Shown here in pieces: positions 37,394 to 47,300 of a stretch of 64,000 nucleotides of DNA. Under the pieces are notes generated by a model. The model searched no databases. It saw only the letters and a program-made list of their open reading frames with translations, and was not told the origin of the DNA. Position 1 is the first letter of the stretch. Every line of letters starts with the position of its first letter. Source of the stretch: Candidatus Aalborgicola danicus (lineage in GTDB: Bacteria > Pseudomonadota > Gammaproteobacteria > Burkholderiales > Burkholderiaceae_C); the NCBI GenBank assembly GCA_016703945.1, contig JADJBC010000005.1, positions 248,001 to 312,000 on the forward strand, read 5' to 3'. The translations under genes and the position numbers were made by a program.

Positions 37394-39340
37394 ATGCACC
37401 ACAAGGTATCGCGTCTAATTCTTCTGATGACCGCTGCCATGGCGCCCTGTGCGATGGCTCAAAACCAGCCAGCAACCGGGCGCATTGTGTTCGGTGACAG
37501 CCTCAGCGACACCGGAAACGTGTACCGGGTGATTGGTCAGCCCCCCGTCATTGGCGGGCCGGCCAGTTCAGACGCCGGGCGCTACTCGAATGGTCCGATG
37601 TGGGTCGATTTGATCGCTCCGGGGTATGCCTTTTACGCCAATCCTTTAAGTGGCGGCAACTTTCCGGCAGGCACAACCAGTGTCAATTTCGCAGTGGGTG
37701 GGTCTCAAAGCTGCGGTCTTGCAAGCTGTGATGGCGTCAGCGGCCTGCAGTCTTTCTCGATGAATATTGCCCCAGGAGCCCTGGTGCAAATCAACGACTA
37801 CCTGAGCAACGTCAAGGCAGGGAAATTGCCCGCCATCAGCCCAACGACGCAGTATTTCATTTTCACCGGTGGCAATGATTACACGCCGTATGCGGTATCG
37901 GCAGGCACTGGCGCCAGTGCGGCCGGCGAGCAGGCTTTGGTCAACAAAGTTCTGGGAAATATCAACACGGGCATTGCCAAGTTGACGGCCGCAGGCGCGC
38001 GCCAGCTTGTGGTGTTCAACCAGTTTGACATTGGTTTAGTACCGCAGTTTCTTGATCCTAAACTGGCTTCGGGTTTGCCGAGCAATGCAGCGCAGGTCGC
38101 GACCGAACTCAGCAATCTACATAACGCACAGTTGCCCGGGCGCCTGAAAGAAGCCTCGGCAGCAACGGGAGCCTCCATTATTCAGGTGGATGTGAATCGG
38201 CTGTTTCGCGACCAGTTCAACAACCCGGCCATTTGGGGCCTGACCAACGTCACAGGCACCTGTGTTGCGGGAGACTTCACCACAACCACCGGCCTGTGTA
38301 CTACCAAGGCGCAGGCTGACCAGTTGATGTTTTGGCAGCCCACGCATCCCACGGCGATTACCCATGCCCATATTGCAGCCTTGGTGGATGGAACCCTCCA
38401 CACCGTCAACCATGCACCGGCCGCCATTGCCGTGCAAAGCCAGTTGTCGATGCGCGCCGCTGAAGCCAGGGCCGACCTGATTGCGGACCGCCTGGACGGC
38501 TTGTTCAAACAGGGGCGCTCTGTATTCCTGGACGCAGGAAATGACGACGGCACGCGCAATGCCGAAGTCGGTCGGTCTGGATACGATTTCACGGTTCGCC
38601 AGGCCAGTATCGGGGTGAGCCATCCGTTGGCGCAAAACACATTGTTTGGTTTAAGCTTATCGAATGGCAACGCGAATGCCGAGCTCAAGAATGGGGCGGG
38701 AGCGACCGACGCAGACACTGTTGGCTTCGGTGCGTTCCTGGCTTTTCGGCAGGACGCCGTGACGACCCTGATTGAAGCGGGTGGCCTGCGAACAACATTC
38801 AACACCATCGACCGAGCCAGCGGTTTTAGTTACTTTCCGACCGCCAATGGCACCAGCAAGTCTTCATTGTGGTCGCTCAGTGCCTCTGCGCGTTATCGGA
38901 TTCCCATGGGTGGTTTTGACCTGAGCCCGCAATTGGGCTTGCGTCACAGCAATGTGACGGTAGATGCCTACCAAGAAAGCGGTAGCCGTTTACTTGACCT
39001 GGCGGTCAGTGACCACAGTCTGCGGTCCAATCTGGCCACCGTTGGTGTTCGAATGGACAGCAGCTTTGTTGTGGGCGATGTCAATGTGTTGCCCCAACTC
39101 GATGTGGACTACCAGCACGAACTGAGCGGCGAAGGGGAAACCATCATGGCCAGTTTGCCCAGCGGGCAAGAAGTCAATGGGGTCAGTGAGTTAGGTTCGC
39201 GCAAAGCACTGAAGGTCAAGTTTGGATTGAGTCTTCTGTTTTCAGAAAAAACCCGATTGACTGCCCAGTTGCAGAAACGCTTTGCCGATGAGGGGGGCAA
39301 TTCCCTGTTGGCCAATATCACGCTCACCCATGCGTTCTGA
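37394..39340 (+). CDS. GDSL (SGNH) esterase autotransporter, EstA-like
   Basis: A 648-residue type V secreted protein. The signal peptide ends near 'CAMAQ' (about residue 23), the SGNH passenger spans about 25-360, and the autotransporter beta-barrel about 385-648, ending in a C-terminal Phe. Block I 'FGDSLSDTGN', block II 'VNFAVGGSQ' and block III 'FTGGNDY' are present. Block V reads 'FWQPTHPTAITH', so the His is kept but the Asp expected three residues before it is Gln. ATG 37394 follows AGGAG (37381-37385), 22 bp after MbtH. It is anchored in the outer membrane with the esterase outside the cell, and might act on the secreted (lipo)peptide or on lipids. Confidence 0.85.
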   Translation: MHHKVSRLILLMTAAMAPCAMAQNQPATGRIVFGDSLSDTGNVYRVIGQPPVIGGPASSDAGRYSNGPMWVDLIAPGYAFYANPLSGGNFPAGTTSVNFAVGGSQSCGLASCDGVSGLQSFSMNIAPGALVQINDYLSNVKAGKLPAISPTTQYFIFTGGNDYTPYAVSAGTGASAAGEQALVNKVLGNINTGIAKLTAAGARQLVVFNQFDIGLVPQFLDPKLASGLPSNAAQVATELSNLHNAQLPGRLKEASAATGASIIQVDVNRLFRDQFNNPAIWGLTNVTGTCVAGDFTTTTGLCTTKAQADQLMFWQPTHPTAITHAHIAALVDGTLHTVNHAPAAIAVQSQLSMRAAEARADLIADRLDGLFKQGRSVFLDAGNDDGTRNAEVGRSGYDFTVRQASIGVSHPLAQNTLFGLSLSNGNANAELKNGAGATDADTVGFGAFLAFRQDAVTTLIEAGGLRTTFNTIDRASGFSYFPTANGTSKSSLWSLSASARYRIPMGGFDLSPQLGLRHSNVTVDAYQESGSRLLDLAVSDHSLRSNLATVGVRMDSSFVVGDVNVLPQLDVDYQHELSGEGETIMASLPSGQEVNGVSELGSRKALKVKFGLSLLFSEKTRLTAQLQKRFADEGGNSLLANITLTHAF

Positions 39341-39363
39341 CCATTTGATCAAAAACTATTGAT

Positions 39364-40584
39364 ATGACCCATCACCACCCCACCCAGCGTCTGGTTCTGG
39401 CGGCCACCTTGCTCATGTCCAGCGCAGTGTTTGCACAACAACCCCCCAAACCAACCTACCAAGTGGGTGATATCGGCTTCACACCAACCCTGACCACAAC
39501 CATCACGCACACCGACAATGTGCGGCAGAATCCTGCGGCGGTATCGGACTACCGAACCGACATCACGTTTCAGCTCTTCACCACGCTGGTCAACACACCC
39601 AATGTGACGCTCACTCTGGACCCGATTGTGCTGACGCGTGCGTACGCGAATTACGATTCGGACAACCGAACCCTGACCTCGGTGACTGCCAGTGGTGAAT
39701 ACAAACTCAACAAAGAATGGAGCCTGAGTTCCAATTTGCGTCGCTTTGATACCGCCGTGTCGGGCAGTGATCCCAACGCCATTCCCGGCGCGCTCAGCTC
39801 GACCTCAACAACCAATCTGGGCAATTTTCAGCTTAATTACGTGTCCCCAACGTATTACGACAACGTTGTGGTGAACATTCAAAAACTTACGTTTGCCTCG
39901 GTCTTCTTGCCGCAGTCGGGTACGACGGTTTTTCGAAGCGATCAGGATAGAACCCAGACAGAAGTCGACAATCACTTTGGGCGTAAATTCGATTGGCTTG
40001 GGCTCAATACCTATCTCTATATTGGCACTAATAAAATTGCCTATGCCAGCAGCAACGCTGGCAGCGTTTCAGGTAGAAACTCGTCGGGCGAAAAAATCGG
40101 ATTCGGCATCGGGTTGACACCCTCACCGGAAGTCACTGGAACAGTGTTGTATGGTTTCCAGCGTCAAAAATACGAAGATCCTGCTCTGGGAACCATGGAG
40201 GGTTTGTGGACCAATATTTCCGCCAACTGGAGACCCGACCCAGCCAACCAGGCGGCACTCACACTGACGCGGAGTTTCAACGAGACCATCATTCCCGGCG
40301 CGACAGGCTACTTCGCGAACAATTTGTTGTTGCAGGCGCAACACTATTTTTCACCTGTATGGAGCGTGGATGTATCTCCGTCTTTGTTGGTGTCTGAGGT
40401 TGCGAATTACCCCGCCATCCTGAAACAACACATGATCACGGTCGGAGTCAATCGAAGTTTTGCCGGAGGAAGTTCTTTGCGCGCTGCGTTCATGACGTCA
40501 AACCAGGACGTCGGAAATGAGGAGTTCGCGTCATTTCGCTATCGGGAACGTACATTTTCTCTGACCTTGACCCTTCCGCTCTGA
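39364..40584 (+). CDS. Outer-membrane beta-barrel protein (BBP2/capsule-porin-like)
   Basis: A 406-residue protein with a signal peptide (cleavage near 'SAVFAQQ', about residue 25). The rest alternates polar and hydrophobic residues with many aromatic girdle-like positions, typical of a transmembrane barrel. 'TTTITHTDNVRQNP' near the mature N-terminus is a motif I associate with outer membrane beta-barrel (BBP2-like) proteins. It starts 23 bp after the esterase and reads towards the PPTase, so it probably belongs to the cluster and could be a product exit pore. The exact family is uncertain. Confidence 0.65.
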   Translation: MTHHHPTQRLVLAATLLMSSAVFAQQPPKPTYQVGDIGFTPTLTTTITHTDNVRQNPAAVSDYRTDITFQLFTTLVNTPNVTLTLDPIVLTRAYANYDSDNRTLTSVTASGEYKLNKEWSLSSNLRRFDTAVSGSDPNAIPGALSSTSTTNLGNFQLNYVSPTYYDNVVVNIQKLTFASVFLPQSGTTVFRSDQDRTQTEVDNHFGRKFDWLGLNTYLYIGTNKIAYASSNAGSVSGRNSSGEKIGFGIGLTPSPEVTGTVLYGFQRQKYEDPALGTMEGLWTNISANWRPDPANQAALTLTRSFNETIIPGATGYFANNLLLQAQHYFSPVWSVDVSPSLLVSEVANYPAILKQHMITVGVNRSFAGGSSLRAAFMTSNQDVGNEEFASFRYRERTFSLTLTLPL

Positions 40585-40616
40585 GTAGGCGCCTGCTGGG
40601 GCACAGTGTTGATGGT

Positions 40617-41309
40617 TTGGGCCACGCGCCCGGTGGGGTTGATGTCTGGTGGTTCGAGGACGTCACCGCGTTCGTCGGCACAGACGATCTCCTGACACCC
40701 GAGGAGTCTTCTCGCGCCGCTTCTTTTGCCTTTGAGCAGGATCGAAGACGGTTTGTCGCCCGGCGAGGCTTGGTCAAGTGTTTGCTTGCGGCCCAGTTGG
40801 GGTGCGAACCAACGGAAGTTGTGCTCGGCTTCAATGCCTATGGCAAACCAAGTCTCGAAACCGGACCTTATGTCTTCAACACCTCGTCTAGCGGTAACAG
40901 CCTGTTGCTCGCCATCGGTCGGCGCTCGGAGGTCGGCGATATCGGTGTCGACCTGGAAACCATGCGTCCCATGCCGGATGCATTGCTTATTGCGCAGAAT
41001 TTTTTTACCCATGACGAAGCGGCCGAGTTGGGATCTTTGACGGGTGACGAACGCGATCAGGCCTTCTTTAATTGCTGGACCCGAAAAGAGGCGCTGATCA
41101 AGGCCGTTGGCAGTGGAGTGTCCTTCGGCTTGGACCGATTCAGCGTGACCATGCTGCCCCAAGAATCGGCCCGAATCCGCCAAGTCGATGGCCGGCCCAC
41201 GACTTGGCATCTGAACGCCTGGTCGCCCTCGCCCCAACACATCGCCGCATTGGCAACCCCAATCGAGCCGACGGAGGTCAGAATGCATCAGATCGCCGTC
41301 GCAACATGA
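40617..41309 (+). CDS. 4'-phosphopantetheinyl transferase (Sfp type)
   Basis: A protein of about 230 residues that would convert the apo carrier domains of both NRPSs to the holo form, using CoA. The magnesium/CoA motifs are visible: 'DIGVDLETM' (about 109-117) and 'FNCWTRKEALIKAVGSGVSFGLD' (about 153-175). The start is uncertain; the first usable codon is TTG 40617, which has no clear ribosome site, and the frame is open back into the preceding gene. The position 33 bp after the porin gene makes it the last gene of the NRPS operon. Confidence 0.85.
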   Translation: MGHAPGGVDVWWFEDVTAFVGTDDLLTPEESSRAASFAFEQDRRRFVARRGLVKCLLAAQLGCEPTEVVLGFNAYGKPSLETGPYVFNTSSSGNSLLLAIGRRSEVGDIGVDLETMRPMPDALLIAQNFFTHDEAAELGSLTGDERDQAFFNCWTRKEALIKAVGSGVSFGLDRFSVTMLPQESARIRQVDGRPTTWHLNAWSPSPQHIAALATPIEPTEVRMHQIAVAT

Positions 41310-41394
41310 CAGCAATGTAATGCTTCCGTCATTTGCGGGCAGCAGGCCAGCGCTTAGACTGCACGTGTTTCAGCGCCCTGTGGAATCAAGACCT

Positions 41395-42669
41395 ATGAAA
41401 TGCAACTATCGACTATTGATGTGGACGTTGGGCATGGGTCTTTTTGCTGCAGCAAATGCCCAGAACGCGGGCCATTTCCCCCCAGGGGCTACGCTCGACA
41501 GCCTGCTGGCCGTGGCCCGCCAGAACAACCCGGAGTTCAGCGCCATGCGTCACGAAGCGCAGGCCGCCACCGAGCGGGTGGCCCCGGCCGGTGCGCTGAT
41601 GGACCCCAGGTTGAAGGTGGCGCTGGAAGACATCACCAGGATGGGAGAGCAGGGCGCAACCCTGCTTCCGTCGCAGGTGGGAGGCACCTCCTACACCCTG
41701 ACGCAGGAGCTGCCCTGGTCGGGCAAACGCGATCTCAAACGCGACATTGCCACGCTGGATGCCGCCGCCGCCCAAGGCCGCACCCGGCAAACCTGGGCGG
41801 AGCTGTCGGCACGCATCAAGGCGCTGTTTGTGCAGCGTTACCTGGTGCAGGTGAACCAGCGCATTGCGAATGAAACGCTGGATCTGATGTTGCAACAGGA
41901 AAAGGTGATGCAGGTGCGTTACGCCGGTGGCCTGGCGGCCCAACAGGACATCACCCGCATCCACGTGGAGCACACCGCCATGCGCGCCGAACTGGTGGCG
42001 CTGGTCGCAGAGTGGCGCCAGACCCAGACCCGGCTGAACCAGTTGTTGGCCCGCCCGACCGACGCACCGCTGGCCGCACCCCAGATGCTGCGCCCCTTGC
42101 CCGAGGCGGCGAAGCTGGACTTCGCCGTGTTGTCCGAGCGGCTTCGCGCCGCCAACCCCCAGATCCTGGTGACAACCACGGGCGTTCGTTCCGCGGAAAA
42201 GGCCCGTGACCTGGCCTACAAGAGCCGATACCCGGATTTCATGCTGGGGATCAGCGCCATGCAGCGGCAAAACACGGTCAATGAATGGAGCCTGATGCTG
42301 GAGCTCAATCTGCCGATCCGCGACGGCGTGTTGCAGTCGCAAGAACGGGAATCCGAGGCCATGTTCTCGGCCGCGCAATCGCGCCAGCAGGCGGCAATCA
42401 ACCAGGCACTGTCGGACCTGTCGGACAACCTGATAGCGATGGAGGCGGCCCGGCAAACCGAACACCTGATGACATTCAGTCTGATGCCACAGGCCGATCT
42501 GACCTTGCGGGCGGCCTTGGCGGCCTATGAAAATGGCAAGGCCGAGTTCACCATGCTGCTCGAAGCCCAGCGCCAGATACGCCAGGCCCGGCAAAGCCAG
42601 ATCAAGGCCCAGGCAGAAGCACAGATGCGTCTGATCGAAATTGAACGATTGGTGGGAGAAGAATTATGA
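41395..42669 (+). CDS. TolC-family outer membrane efflux protein (CusC/CzcC-like)
   Basis: A 424-residue outer-membrane factor with a signal peptide (ending 'AAANAQ', about residue 22) and two repeats of long alpha-helical hairpins rich in Ala/Gln/Glu/Arg, as in TolC proteins. 'LVQELPWSGKR'-type and 'ANPQILVTTTGV' segments fit heavy-metal efflux OMFs. ATG 41395 is chosen because the signal peptide starts there. Its TGA overlaps the ATG of the cusB-like gene (ATGA at 42666-42669), so it is the first gene of a CBA operon. Codon use is more GC-rich than in the NRPS genes. Confidence 0.85.
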   Translation: MKCNYRLLMWTLGMGLFAAANAQNAGHFPPGATLDSLLAVARQNNPEFSAMRHEAQAATERVAPAGALMDPRLKVALEDITRMGEQGATLLPSQVGGTSYTLTQELPWSGKRDLKRDIATLDAAAAQGRTRQTWAELSARIKALFVQRYLVQVNQRIANETLDLMLQQEKVMQVRYAGGLAAQQDITRIHVEHTAMRAELVALVAEWRQTQTRLNQLLARPTDAPLAAPQMLRPLPEAAKLDFAVLSERLRAANPQILVTTTGVRSAEKARDLAYKSRYPDFMLGISAMQRQNTVNEWSLMLELNLPIRDGVLQSQERESEAMFSAAQSRQQAAINQALSDLSDNLIAMEAARQTEHLMTFSLMPQADLTLRAALAAYENGKAEFTMLLEAQRQIRQARQSQIKAQAEAQMRLIEIERLVGEEL

Positions 42670-44256
42670 AATCGGGTGCAAGCATTGCCTTGGGGGTGGT
42701 GGCCTTGGTGGCTGCAGTGGGAGGCGGGTATTGGTTGGGCCAGGCTGGCAATGCGCAGCCGGAGCATGCTGCAACCGGCGCAGTGGCCGGTCCTGCGGCC
42801 GAGGCGACCAAGAAGCAACCCAGGCTGCTGTACTACCGCAACCCCATGGGCCTGGCGGACACCTCGCCGGTGCCCAAAAAAGACTCTATGGGCATGGACT
42901 ACATCGCCGTGTATGACAGCGATGACGCGGATGAGCCTGCTTCCGCCAACCAGGTCAAGATCAGCACCGACAAGGTGCAAAAGCTCGGCGTGAGGACCGA
43001 GGCGGCCCAGTTGCGCAGCATGGACCGCAGCATCCGCGCAGCAGGGCGGGTGGAGCCCGACGAGCGCCGCATTTTCATGATCGCGCCCAAGTTTGAAGGC
43101 TATGTGGAGCGCCTGCATGTCAACGTGACCGGCCAGCCGGTGGCCAAGGGACAGCCCCTGTTTGAGGTCTACAGCCCGGAGCTGGTGTCGGTACAGCGCG
43201 AGTACGCGATTGCTGCGCAGGGTGTGGTGTCGCTCAAAGGCGCGGACAGCCCGGCGCAACTGGGGATGGCGCGACTGGTGGAGTCTAGCCTGCAGCGGCT
43301 CAAGAATTGGGACATTTCCGAAGAACAGGTCAAGGCCCTGGTGGCGTCCGGGGAAACCAAACGGACCATGACCTTTCGCTCGCCCGTGTCCGGCATCGTG
43401 ACCGAGAAGAAGGCCGTGCAGGGCATGCGTTTCATGCCGGGCGAGGCGCTGTACCAGGTGTCCGACTTGTCGGCGGTATGGGTGGTGGCGGATGTGGCCG
43501 AGCAGGACATTGGCGCTGGTCAAGAACGGCAGCAAGGCCAGCATCAAGATCAATGCCTACCCCGACAAACTGTTTGAGGGCAGGGTCACCTATGTCTACC
43601 CCACGCTAAAGTCCGAGACCCGCAGCGTGGCGGTGCGTGTGGAACTGGCCAACCCGGGGCTGTTGCTCAAGCCGTCCATGTATGCGCAGGTCGAACTCCC
43701 CGTATCGACGAAAGGCCAGGTGCTGACCGTGCCGGTGTCGGCGGTCATCGACAGTGGCACGCGCCAGATCGTGTTGGTGCAACTGGCCGCCGGGCGCTTT
43801 GAGCCGCGTCCTGTCTTGCTCGGCGAGCGCAGCAACGACTTTGTGGCGGTGCGCGAAGGGCTGAAGGAAGGCGAACTGGTGGTGACCGCCGCCAACTTCC
43901 TGATTGATGCCGAGAGCAACCTCAAGGCGGCTCTGGGTAGCTTTGGTTCTGCATCAAATTCGACTCCAGCCCTCGTGGATACTGCGCAAGCAGCTACGAA
44001 AAAAATAGCGTCTGTCAGCCACCGTGCCGATGGCGTGGTGGACAGCGTGGATGCCAAGGCCAATGCCGTCACGCTGACGCACGGCCCGGTGGCCAGCCTC
44101 AAATGGCCGGGTATGACCATGGAATTCAAGCTGGCGAATGCGGCTCTGATCAAAGACCTTAAGCCCGGCGCCAAAGTGGCAATTGAGTTTGTGGAGCGCC
44201 AGCCCGGCGAATGGGTGATTACGGCCGTGCAGACCTCACAAGGGAGTGCCAAGTGA
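42666..44256 (+). pseudogene. cusB: CusB-like periplasmic adaptor with C-terminal CusF-like domain, one frameshift
   Basis: The membrane-fusion subunit of a heavy-metal RND pump. The first frame (42666-43577) has an N-terminal membrane anchor, a metal-binding-like 'YYRNPMGLADTSPVPKKDSMGMDY' segment and the lipoyl/barrel domains. The second (43492-44256) has 'IKINAYPDKLFEGRV', the membrane-proximal domain and a CusF-like domain with 'THGPVASLKWPGMTMEF' (His, Trp, Met, Met copper ligands). One extra G at 43512-43513 separates the two; removing it joins 'AEQDI' to 'ALVKNGSKAS'. It probably encodes a working protein of about 529 residues. A short repeat lies in frame in the linker before the CusF domain. 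Confidence 0.8.
43951..44011 (-). repeat. Short interspersed repeat (Comamonadaceae-type), in frame inside cusB
   Basis: Read on the minus strand this roughly 60-bp segment aligns with 58756-58816: both have GCTATT, then GTAGCTG, then CACGAGGGCT and AG-rich ends at matching spacing. It encodes the low-complexity linker between the adaptor body and the CusF domain. Confidence 0.55.
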
Positions 44257-44274
44257 AAACGGCGAGAGCGTCCG

Positions 44275-44339
44275 AGGGGGCTTGGGGTCCCGCCGATTTC
44301 TGTGCATTTGACAGCATGAGGGGGGGGCCCAAGCCCCCT
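44275..44339. repeat. 12-bp inverted repeat between cusB and cusA
   Basis: AGGGGGCTTGGG (44275-44286) is the exact reverse complement of CCCAAGCCCCCT (44328-44339), with a 41-bp spacer. It lies in the 113-bp gap between cusB and cusA. A transcript hairpin here could adjust expression between the two genes. There is no U-tract, so a terminator is unlikely. Confidence 0.5.
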
Positions 44340-44369
44340 TGGACGCGGCGCGTTCAAAGGTAGACCCTC

Positions 44370-47300
44370 ATGCTTTCAAACATCATCGACTGGTCCGGCC
44401 GCAACCGTTTCTTGGTCCTGCTGGCCACACTGTTTATCGTGCTCGCCGGCATCTTCGCCGTGCTGCGCACGCCCATCGACGCCTTGCCCGACCTGTCCGA
44501 CGTGCAGGTCATCGTCTACACCGAAGTGCCGGGCCAGGCGCCGCAGGTGGTGGAAGACCAGGTGACCTACCCGCTGACCACGGCCATGCTGTCGGTGCCC
44601 AAGTCCAAGGTGGTGCGCGGCTTCTCGTTCTTTGGCGCGTCCTTTGTCTACATCATCTTTGAAGACGGCACCGACATCTACTGGGCGCGCTCCCGCGTGC
44701 TGGAGTACCTGAACTTTGCCTCCGGGCGCATGCCCAAGGGCGTGACGCCGCAGATCGGGCCGGACGCCACCGGCGTGGGCTGGGTCTACCAGTACGCGCT
44801 GATGGCCAAGGACAAGACGCTGGCCGAGCTGCGCAGCGTGCAGGACTGGTACCTGCGCTACCAGCTGACCAAGGCGCAGGGGGTGGCCGAAGTGGCCTCG
44901 GTGGGCGGCTTTGTGCAGACCTACCAAGTGACGGTGGACCCGGGCAAGCTGCGCTCCTACGGCATTCCGCTGATGAAGGTGGCACAGGTGATTCGCGACT
45001 CGAACCGCGACGTGGGTGGCCGCGCGGTCGAGATGGCCGAGACCGAGTACATGGTGCGTGGCAAGGGCTACTTACGCGGCAAGGCGGACATCGAGATGCT
45101 GGTCGTCAAGAGCGACAAGGGCACACCGGTGCTGGTGCGCGACATTGGCCGTGTGGAGCTGGTGCCCGACGAACGCCGCGGCGTGGCCGAACTCAATGGC
45201 GAGGGCGAAGTGGTGGGCGGCATCGCGATGGCGCGTTATGGCCAGAACGCGCTGGAGGTGATTCACAACGTCAAATCCAAGATCGCGGAGTTGCAATCGG
45301 GCTTGCCGGCCGGTGTGACGGTGCAGACCGTGTACGACCGCTCGGACCTGATCTACCGCGCCATCGACAACCTGAAGCACACACTGCTGGAAGAGTCAGT
45401 CATTGTTGCCCTGGTCTGCTTTGTGTTTTTGCTGCATGTGCGCAGCGCGCTGGTCGCCATCCTGATGCTGCCGGTGGGCGTGCTGATGGCCTTCATCGCC
45501 ATGCGCCTGCTGGGCATGAACTCCAACCTGATGAGCCTGGGCGGTATCGCCATTGCCATTGGCGCCATGATTGACGCGGCCATCGTGATGATAGAGAACG
45601 CGCACAAACACCTGGAGCGCCTGCCACCCGAACACAGCACGAGCGACCGTGCCACGGCCATGATGGACGCGTGCAAGGAGGTGGGCCCCGCGCTGTTCTT
45701 CTCGCTGCTGATCATCACCGTGTCCTTCCTGCCGGTGTTCACGCTCGAAGCCCAGGAGGGGCGGCTGTTCTCGCCGCTGGCCTACACCAAGACCTTCGCC
45801 ATGGCCGGTGCGGCCATGCTGTCGGTCACGCTGGTGCCGGTGCTGATGCTGCTGTTCATTCGCGGCAAGATCATGCCCGAGGCCAAAAACCCGGTGAACC
45901 GTTTCCTGATCTGGGTGTATCGCCCCATCATTGCCGGCGTGATGCGCTGGAAAAAATCCACGATCGGTATCGCGCTGCTGGCGCTGCTGGTGTCGCTGTA
46001 TCCCGCCTCGCAACTGGGCTCCGAGTTCATGCCCACGCTGAACGAAGGCACGCTGCTCTACATGCCCGCATCGCTGCCCGGCATGTCCATCACCAAGGCC
46101 GCCGAGCTGATGCAGACGCAGGACAAGATCATCAAGAGCTTCCCCGAGGTGGAATCGGTCTTTGGCAAGGCCGGTCGCGCCAACACCGCCACCGACCCGG
46201 CGCCCACCGAGATGTTCGAGACCGTCATCAACCTCAAGCCCGAGTCGGAGTGGCGCCCCGGGCTGACCATGGACGGCCTGGTTGCCGAGCTCGACAAGGC
46301 CCTGCAGTTCCCCGGCGTGGCCAACGCCTGGACCATGCCCATCAAGGCGCGCATCGACATGTTGTCCACCGGCATCCGCACACCGATCGGCATCAAGGTG
46401 TTTGGCAAGGACCTCGCTGAAATGGAGAAGCTGGCCAAGCAGATTGAATCGGTGGTGAAAGCCGTGCCCGGCACCACCAGCGCTTTTGCCGAACGCATCA
46501 CCGGCGGCTTCTACCTCAACATCGAGCCCGACCGCGAACAGCTGGCCCGCTACGGCCTGGCCGTGGGCGAGGTGCTCGATGTCATTGGCACGGCCTTGGG
46601 CGGCGAAATGGTGACCACCACGGTGGAAGGGCGCGAGCGTTATGGCGTGACGGTGCGCTACCCGCGTGAACTGAGAAGCGACCCGCAGCAAATCGCCAGC
46701 GAGGTGCTGGTGCCCACGATGGATGGGGCCATGATTCCGCTGGGCCAGTTGGCCAAGGTGGTGGTGGCCAAGGGTGCGCCCGGCATCCGCACCGAGAACG
46801 CGCTGCTGTCGGCCTACATCTACGTCGACATCCGCGACCGCGACATTGGTGGTTATGTGGCCGACGCCAAAAAGGCGGTGAACGACCAGGTGAAGTTTCC
46901 ACCCGGCTACTACATTGCCTGGAGCGGGCAGTTTGAATACATGGAGCGCGCCATTGAAAAAATGAAGATCGTGATCCCGGTCACGCTGCTGTCCATCTTC
47001 CTGCTGCTGTACCTGAACTTCCGCCGCCTGACCGAGACCCTGATCGTGATGCTCTCGGTGCCGTTTGCGCTGGTGGGTGGTGTGTGGCTGATGTGGCTGC
47101 TCAACTACAACCTGTCGGTGGCCGTGGCCGTGGGCTTTATCGCACTGGCCGGCGTGGCGGCCGAGACTGGTGTGGTGATGCTGATCTACCTGGACCATGC
47201 GTGGGAGGCGGTCAAAGTGAACTGCCGCGCAGCCGGCCGAGCGCCGGCAGTTGCGGATCTGTATGCGGCGATCATGGAAGGTGCAGTAGAGCGTGTGCGG

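Noticed and set aside
3552..41309. Siderophore cluster (suggested by SyrP-like hydroxylase and PvdE-like exporter)
   Set aside because: No TonB-dependent receptor, no hydroxamate or aryl-acid genes, no ornithine-type A code and no visible Fur box. A hydroxy-Asp type chelator cannot be excluded but is not supported.
41413..42594. A 393-residue minus-strand frame opposite the TolC-like gene
   Set aside because: No recognisable domain; the plus strand holds a clear outer-membrane factor in an ATGA-coupled operon.
45396..47198. A 600-residue open frame on the minus strand opposite cusA
   Set aside because: Composition is His/Gln/Arg-rich with no domain, and it lies fully opposite a well-conserved RND gene; it is a side effect of GC-rich codon use.
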